A stretch of 19,740 nucleotides of DNA. Origin: Methanobacteriota archaeon. Lineage in GTDB: Archaea > Thermoplasmatota > Poseidoniia > MGIII > CG-Epi1. The notes under the pieces are model-generated. The model was not told the DNA's origin. It was given only the letters and a program-made list of their open reading frames with translations, and did not search any database. How positions within the stretch are numbered: position 1 is the stretch's first letter; the number at the start of each line of letters is the position of its first letter. The position numbers were made by a program, and so were the translations under genes. The DNA lies in the NCBI GenBank assembly GCA_029977605.1, contig JAPOKN010000021.1, positions 1-19,740 of the forward strand, given 5' to 3'. This document shows positions 15,320 to 19,740 of this stretch, piece after piece.

Positions 15320-16734
15320 TGTAATTCCTCCGCAGTTCTTTTACCTAGTAAATGTCTGAAACAATCTTCTAAATTTTCGAATCTAAACTTATACCCAGAG
15401 TCTACTAATTTCGAAGAATCTACTTTGATGCTTGATAACGCTAAAACATCGCCAAACTCTCCCAAAACAGTTTTCAAAGCAAATCCAGGAATTGGAATTA
15501 ATCCAGTTAGTTTCCCAAATCTTCCCCAAATCACTTTTGCAAGTGTTGAAGCCCACTCACCTTGTCTAACTGGGTTTGGAGATGCTACGTTGACAGGCCC
15601 GGATAATTTATTATTGATAATAGAATGATAGATTACATCTACAACATCATCTATTGATACCCATGACCACCATTGTTTGCCTCCAGCTACAGGTGGACTT
15701 GACCCTAATTTGGCAGCATTTCCTAGTACTTGCAATGCTCCACCCAAGGGAGACATAACCGGAGCAATTCTTAGGAAAACCACACGAACACCAGCATCAA
15801 TAGCTGGTTGGGCTGCTTTTTCCCATTCACTAACTACATGTGAAAAGTAATCATTTCCACTTTCTTCATCTTCACTGAGTAAGTCTTCTCCCCGGTCTCC
15901 ATAGTATCCTACTGCGGATGCACAGATCAAAACTTTCGGAGGATTATTCAAAGATGCTATATGTTCAGCAATAAGTTTTGTTCCATTAACACGACTTTCT
16001 AAAATTTCTTTACGTTTCCAGCTAGTCCAAGGTAAAGGGACCATTCCACCTAGGGGCTTGCTGATTGGTTCTCCAGCCAAATGAATTACGACATCCTTAC
16101 CTGAGAGGTTACTCATTGTATTATTTTCTAAGTTCCATCCAAGCTCTCCCTTCTGAGGTCTGCCTCTGACAATGTTTTCTACAGAGTGTCCAGCAGTAGT
16201 CAAGAACGGTTTGAGCTGTGAGCCAATCAATCCAGACCCTCCAGTCATTGCAATGTCAAGAGCTTTTCCGCTGTAATTTGATTGGGATGTTAAATCATTC
16301 TTGGTAATATTTCTTCGGTAGGCAAACATCTGTTTTATCTTTTGTTTTGCAAACGCACCTCCAAAAGTTTCACCCAAGATACCTAATGGTAATTTATAAT
16401 CTATTTTGTCAGTTACTTTAGACGATTTGGAATCAATTTTTTCAAATAGATGTTTATGATTCCACGAAGCAAATGGTCCACTCACTTGCTCATCGAAAAA
16501 TTGTTCATTCTTAATGTAATCATGATGCCTAGCTACCCAGGTTAGTGGTATTGGCCCTAGATTCATTTGGATATGAACCTCTCCGCCGTTTATCCCTCCA
16601 TTTTTTTTCTTCACACTAACTGGATCAAATGGAGGAGTCAATCTTTCGAACGCGCCGGGGTTCTCGTGCCAACTAAAAAGTTGGTCAACAGGAACCGGGA
16701 CTTCAAGTTCAGATTTGTATGTACTAGTAGCCAT
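15316..16734 (-). CDS. SRPBCC domain fused to a TIGR01777-type epimerase
   Basis: The first gene of the carotenoid operon encodes a two-domain protein. Residues about 1-150 are an SRPBCC (START-like) ligand-binding domain, with the LFSWHENPGAFERLTPPF start typical of the epimerase-linked form. From residue 160 an extended short-chain dehydrogenase/epimerase follows: MTGGSGLIG nucleotide loop (163-171), VIHLAGEPI, ASAVGYYGDRG (active Tyr) and a C-terminal DUF1731-like part with GxxLxSxKV. Homologs such as E. coli YfcH are poorly characterised. In this operon it might act on a carotenoid or isoprenoid, but nothing in the sequence proves it. Length (472 aa) fits the fusion form. Confidence 0.88.
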   Translation of the reverse strand: MATSTYKSELEVPVPVDQLFSWHENPGAFERLTPPFDPVSVKKKNGGINGGEVHIQMNLGPIPLTWVARHHDYIKNEQFFDEQVSGPFASWNHKHLFEKIDSKSSKVTDKIDYKLPLGILGETFGGAFAKQKIKQMFAYRRNITKNDLTSQSNYSGKALDIAMTGGSGLIGSQLKPFLTTAGHSVENIVRGRPQKGELGWNLENNTMSNLSGKDVVIHLAGEPISKPLGGMVPLPWTSWKRKEILESRVNGTKLIAEHIASLNNPPKVLICASAVGYYGDRGEDLLSEDEESGNDYFSHVVSEWEKAAQPAIDAGVRVVFLRIAPVMSPLGGALQVLGNAAKLGSSPPVAGGKQWWSWVSIDDVVDVIYHSIINNKLSGPVNVASPNPVRQGEWASTLAKVIWGRFGKLTGLIPIPGFALKTVLGEFGDVLALSSIKVDSSKLVDSGYKFRFENLEDCFRHLLGKRTAEELQ

Positions 16735-16752
16735 AATAGTGTTACAATTTTT

Positions 16753-16825
16753 CTAGTGCACAAATTAGTATATAAAGAACGCAGCCTAGTGCCTAAGAAT
16801 GAATGGACTATTTTCTAGTGCATAA
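16753..16825 (-). promoter_or_regulatory. Carotenoid operon promoter with three GCACTAG-type operators
   Basis: On the - strand, TTATGCACTAG (16815-16825), TTAGGCACTAG (16786-16796) and TTGTGCACTAG (16753-16763) occur in the same direction, 29 and 33 bases apart. A clear TATA box TTTATATA (16769-16776) lies between the second and third copies, putting the start of transcription near 16745. Two sites thus flank the upstream side and one lies between TATA box and start, which suits repression or combined control. The same motif appears in the divergent region near 17250. The binding protein is unknown; the B12 protein and the winged-helix/PAS protein are the candidates in this window. Confidence 0.7.
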
Positions 16826-16849
16826 ATGTGACATTTCTCGTCGATAAAC

Positions 16850-17014
16850 CTATGCCAAAGGATGCAAAACTTTTACTTCTGCATTTTTTTTCAAAATTAA
16901 ACAACGGTTGCAATTAACTTGCATGCCTTTTAGCATGGAATCGTATTCTTGCCTAGTTGCTTCATGCCCACATAAAGTAAACCTATTTGATCCAGGATAG
17001 TGTTTCTTCTTCAT
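16850..17014 (-). CDS. 54-aa zinc-finger-like protein
   Basis: I do not recognise this small protein. It starts MKKKHYPGSN, has Cys15-x-His17 and Cys35-x2-Cys38, which could form a CxH/CxxC zinc site, and is basic. The ATG follows the stop of the 63-aa membrane-protein gene by only three bases, so the two are likely one transcript. Its codon use and the conserved-looking spacing of Cys/His support it as real, but there is no homology that I can name. Its stop is 25 bases from the first GCACTAG-type operator. Confidence 0.6.
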   Translation of the reverse strand: MKKKHYPGSNRFTLCGHEATRQEYDSMLKGMQVNCNRCLILKKNAEVKVLHPLA

Positions 17015-17017
17015 TAA

Positions 17018-17209
17018 CTATTTGGACATCCATCCAAGCATTTTATCGACTTCTCTGCTAATCAAAATTAGAGTAGGAGCCCATAATCCTACGAATATGC
17101 CTAATGATTGGTCTTCATTTACAAAATAGATGTATAGTGATCCAAAAATAGATATAAAACTAGCCCCAAGTCCAAGCTGCGAAACCATTCCCCCGTCGTA
17201 TTGACTCAT
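17018..17209 (-). CDS. 63-aa membrane protein with two helices
   Basis: The small protein has two hydrophobic segments (about residues 12-31 and 36-53) joined by a short acidic turn NEDQS, and a basic C-terminal tail. No family is recognised. A TATA box TTTTATAAT (17231-17240, read on the - strand) lies about 26 bases before the start, fitting a leaderless mRNA, and a GCACTAG-type motif lies just upstream of it. It heads a two-gene unit with the 54-aa zinc-finger-like gene. Confidence 0.62.
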   Translation of the reverse strand: MSQYDGGMVSQLGLGASFISIFGSLYIYFVNEDQSLGIFVGLWAPTLILISREVDKMLGWMSK

Positions 17210-17230
17210 AATCTTTTAGTTCTCCAAACA

Positions 17231-17288
17231 ATTATAAAACATTACTAAGCACTAGTGCATAGCGCTAACACAAAGCATTAATGCTTAG
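17231..17288. promoter_or_regulatory. Divergent promoter region with overlapping operators and a 14-bp palindrome
   Basis: Between the 63-aa gene (-) and the winged-helix/PAS gene (+) lie CTAAGCACTAG (17245-17255) and its opposite-strand partner CTAGTGCATAG (17252-17262), which share the perfect palindrome GCACTAGTGC (17249-17258). Further on AAGCATTAATGCTT (17273-17286) is a perfect 14-bp palindrome, and TTAATGCTTAG within it is a 9/11 match to the same motif. The first pair abuts the TATA box of the - gene (17231-17240). The second covers the place where the + gene's TATA box would be, suggesting autoregulation. Confidence 0.7.
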
Positions 17289-17303
17289 GTTTCTACAAAG
17301 ATC

Positions 17304-17840
17304 ATGGCAAAAGAGCTTAACGCTAAAATTCAATCTAAAATTGTTGAATATTTGGAAAAAAGAACTGAGCAAAGTTCAATTACAGAAATATCTAGAGATC
17401 TTGACATTGGAAGAAACACGGTAGCGAAGTATCTTGAACTTCTAAAATTCCAAGGATTAGTAGAACAGAGATCTATCGGTCAAGCTAAATTATGGTCTCT
17501 TACACACACTCCATTCAATTCAGAAAAGTATGGAATCTCAATAAGAGATAAGAAAGGCAGACACATTTATTCATACGGGGCTAAGGCTCTATCAAAGTTT
17601 GGATTTAATGAAAACACATTTCAGGGAAAAACAACATCAGAAGCTTTAGGGGAAGACTACTCTGATGTAGATTCAAAAGCTTTTGAAAGTATAAAGACGA
17701 TGCAACCTACAGTTTCTCATAAAGTATACAAGACAAGTAAGCATAGTTCTACAGTTACACAATATTTTTTTCCCAATTTTAATGATAATAACAAAGTCAC
17801 AGGTACGATTAGTTTTGCAGTAATTTCAGACGTTAAATAA
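17304..17840 (+). CDS. Winged-helix regulator with C-terminal PAS-like domain
   Basis: Residues about 8-70 form a winged helix-turn-helix (SSITEISRDLDIGRNTVAKY as the HTH, LVEQRSIGQAKLW as the wing), as in many archaeal one-component regulators. Residues about 76-175 look like a PAS sensor fold (YGISIRDKKGRHIYSYG at its start, a TSEAL stretch and a final TGTISFAVIS strand). The ligand is not evident. The stop shares its last base with the next gene's ATG (TAATG at 17838-17842), so the two are coupled. Palindromic motifs shared with the carotenoid promoter lie just upstream, so this protein is a good candidate for their binder. Confidence 0.82.
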   Translation: MAKELNAKIQSKIVEYLEKRTEQSSITEISRDLDIGRNTVAKYLELLKFQGLVEQRSIGQAKLWSLTHTPFNSEKYGISIRDKKGRHIYSYGAKALSKFGFNENTFQGKTTSEALGEDYSDVDSKAFESIKTMQPTVSHKVYKTSKHSSTVTQYFFPNFNDNNKVTGTISFAVISDVK

Positions 17841-19264
17841 TGAGTAAAAAACACGCCCCTTCGTTAATGCGCCAGATACGTAGAGAATTAAAGGAAGGTA
17901 AAAGTCCAGACAGTTTATTTCCAAAAGTAAAGTCAATTTCAGATCCCTATTATCGAAGTCTCTCATTTTATCTGCTAATTCCTTTCTTATCTTCAAAAAG
18001 CAAGCAATTCAAAGAAGCTATTAGTCTAGCTAGTAAAGATATAGGAAAAGTACAGCAACCTTGGAGGAGAATTGAATTACTAGGCAGTATTTCGAAGTCG
18101 TTAAAATTGATTCGAGACACAGACATTATGTATGAATGCTATTCAACAGTATTGGAAAAATTAGATGTTGAAAGAAACAAAGATATTAAGGAGTTTTTGT
18201 TAAAATACTCAAAAAATTTCCCGGAGTTTTGTTTAGGTACTTTATTAGCAATTTCCAGTAAACTAAAGGGATACGAATTTGAAACTGGAAAAGCGATTAT
18301 TAGGCATGGAGTAAAGTTTGATTCTAAATCTCGTTTGATTGATATTTTACTAAAACTTGATAGTACTTCAAGAACTAAATTACTTGGATATCTGCATCTA
18401 CAATTGTTTAAATTGAATAAGAACGAAGATTCAAAAGCACTTCTCAAAGCACTTGAGAATGCAAATGACCAAGAATCATTACTTTACCTTGTTAGAGTGT
18501 GCAGTAATAAATCAGATTTCATTTTGTTTGAAGAACATATATCAGACTTACCAACTGATGAAAAGGTTTTTCTTTTGATTTCACTAACATCTAGAGCAGA
18601 TAGAAAAAAATTAAAAGAAGTAGCAAGACAATTGTATGATAAATCTGAAGAACAGTATAATCTTCTTTCAGAATCAAAAATAAAAATTAAATTAAGAGCT
18701 AAATTAGATTTAACGTTAGAACGTTTGGGTGTAATTCAAATTACCAAGAAGTCCAAAGTAGTTAAAGAGTTAGGTGAAATAGCCGAAAAAGGAAATCATA
18801 CCTTAGCACTCTACAACACGTATGGGGGTAATTGGAACCATCCACATTTTAAGTCAATATTCAAAGCTTCAAATCTTTGTGCAGCTTTTGATTTAGATCT
18901 AGCGCTAGTTAACTTCCCTGAAATTTCATCTGAAAAGTTAGTAAAAGAAATTAAGAAAGAAATGAGACTTCCTAATGGAGGTTACACAGAATTACTCATT
19001 GATAAAGATAGAATACAATATTTTGAAAATGAAATTAATGAACAAAGGGCAGGAAAAATTATCGCTACTACTGAGAATCCAGATCTTTCAAAATCTTCTC
19101 TGCCAGAGGGTAGATTGTGTATGGTTATGGGGTTAGGACCTAAAGGCCTCCCAGTATCATTTGTTAATAATTCAAAGTATCATTTTGAATTAACAACTAA
19201 AAAAATAGGTTTTGAAACTGGAACTGCAATGGGTGCAATTTCAGCACATTTGCATTTATTATAA
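17840..19264 (+). CDS. Alpha-helical repeat protein fused to a DUF531 domain
   Basis: The 474-aa protein has two parts. The N-terminal about 310 residues are nearly all alpha-helical with repeating hydrophobic patterns, resembling HEAT/TPR-like repeats. From about residue 320 (HTLALYNTYGG, then AAFDLDLALVNFPE) to the end it matches DUF531, an archaeal family normally about 150-170 residues on its own. The end, with a GLGPKGLP loop and FETGTAMGAISAHL, resembles the knot region of SPOUT RNA methyltransferases, so a role in RNA modification is possible but inferred. It is translationally coupled to the winged-helix/PAS regulator, an unusual pairing. Confidence 0.8.
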   Translation: MSKKHAPSLMRQIRRELKEGKSPDSLFPKVKSISDPYYRSLSFYLLIPFLSSKSKQFKEAISLASKDIGKVQQPWRRIELLGSISKSLKLIRDTDIMYECYSTVLEKLDVERNKDIKEFLLKYSKNFPEFCLGTLLAISSKLKGYEFETGKAIIRHGVKFDSKSRLIDILLKLDSTSRTKLLGYLHLQLFKLNKNEDSKALLKALENANDQESLLYLVRVCSNKSDFILFEEHISDLPTDEKVFLLISLTSRADRKKLKEVARQLYDKSEEQYNLLSESKIKIKLRAKLDLTLERLGVIQITKKSKVVKELGEIAEKGNHTLALYNTYGGNWNHPHFKSIFKASNLCAAFDLDLALVNFPEISSEKLVKEIKKEMRLPNGGYTELLIDKDRIQYFENEINEQRAGKIIATTENPDLSKSSLPEGRLCMVMGLGPKGLPVSFVNNSKYHFELTTKKIGFETGTAMGAISAHLHLL

Positions 19265-19294
19265 TATTAAATATTCCTTTCTCTTTTAATTGAT

Positions 19295-19740
19295 ATGCCT
19301 GAAAAATTTTTTAGTATTTTTTTAGCAGCCTTATTTGTCTTGACAATTTTTACATACAATGTAGAAGCAGAGGAAGATGAAGAACAAGAATTGTATCCTG
19401 AATGTAGCTGGAACAACCCTTGCTACATAAGTATTTCAGATGGAGATTTTGATGATCCAGAGACCAATAATACAGATGAAGGAGGCAGTAATGTAGGATT
19501 CAATGTTGAAGATCCAAGTGGAGATAACCAAGTTAGAGGACATTTATTAGATTGGATGGCTCCAACTGCTTGCGACTGGTATGACATGTGTTACTATGCT
19601 TACTACTATCAGGCCACGAGAGATTATTTCAACAAAAGTGGAGTTGGGATGCAATTTACTAACATGAGCGGAATGTATAATTTTAGAGCAGCTCTTGAGG
19701 AATATGGATATGAGGTTTCCGATGTTACTGTTACTAATAC
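19295..19740 (+). CDS. Secreted acidic protein, 3' truncated
   Basis: The frame runs from ATG at 19295 off the end of the window (148 codons seen). A signal peptide with hydrophobic residues 5-20 is followed by an Ala-Glu-rich cleavage region (about 25-27) and a very acidic stretch. Cys37, Cys43, Cys93 and Cys99 are present, so disulfide pairs are likely after export. YAYYYQATRDYF, the DWYDMCYYA region and an ending ALEEYGYEV resemble the start of a cysteine-peptidase-like fold (a C39-like Cys near a tyrosine-rich helix), but this is a weak guess. An AT-rich TATA-like stretch (19261-19273) lies 25-30 bases upstream. Confidence 0.7.
   Translation, partial: MPEKFFSIFLAALFVLTIFTYNVEAEEDEEQELYPECSWNNPCYISISDGDFDDPETNNTDEGGSNVGFNVEDPSGDNQVRGHLLDWMAPTACDWYDMCYYAYYYQATRDYFNKSGVGMQFTNMSGMYNFRAALEEYGYEVSDVTVTN

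Overview
This is an AT-rich, densely packed archaeal window. A UbiA-type prenyltransferase of the archaeal lipid pathway, TATA boxes about 25-30 bases before start codons (often leaderless), a DUF531 protein, and acidic secreted proteins and lipoproteins all point to an archaeon. The combination of a His/Asp-loaded zinc-binding protein, secreted M28 and S15 peptidases and a carotenoid operon is typical of marine planktonic Euryarchaeota (Marine Group II/III, Poseidoniia and relatives). That placement is inference; there is no rRNA in the window.

Region 1 (1-3876, + strand) is a zinc-uptake operon. It holds a 5'-truncated ZnuA-like binding protein with a very large metal-rich insert, a 57-aa cysteine-free protein, ZnuC and ZnuB. 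A 47-aa four-cysteine zinc-ribbon protein (DUF5679 type) follows behind its own promoter, which carries four tandem 11-bp repeats and a duplicated TATA segment. The 57-aa and 47-aa proteins are clearly homologous: one keeps all four Zn-ligand cysteines and one has lost them. This looks like an archaeal version of the C+/C- paralog swap used by bacteria to spare zinc.

Region 2 (3972-7898, - strand) holds DUF4112, an ArsR-type regulator, the archaeal lipid prenyltransferase, and a soluble two-PAS histidine kinase overlapping its response regulator.

Region 3 (7939-11954, - strand) holds a lipoprotein M28 peptidase, a membrane-anchored S15-family hydrolase and an IscA/HesB Fe-S protein.

Region 4 (11995-16734, - strand) is a carotenoid operon: an SRPBCC-epimerase fusion, phytoene desaturase (crtI), a CarH-like B12-binding protein and phytoene synthase (crtB). 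Every junction is a 4-base overlap. The B12 protein keeps the W-x9-EH and DxH-type residues of CarH photoreceptors, but has a different N-terminal domain instead of a MerR helix-turn-helix, and it appears to start at an AUA codon.

Region 5 (16735-19740) begins with two small genes (a zinc-finger-like protein and a two-helix membrane protein). A divergent regulatory region follows, then a winged-helix/PAS regulator coupled to a helical-repeat-DUF531 fusion, and last a truncated secreted protein. An 11-bp motif with core GCACTAG occurs three times at the carotenoid promoter and twice in the divergent region. This suggests one local, possibly light- or redox-linked, regulon.
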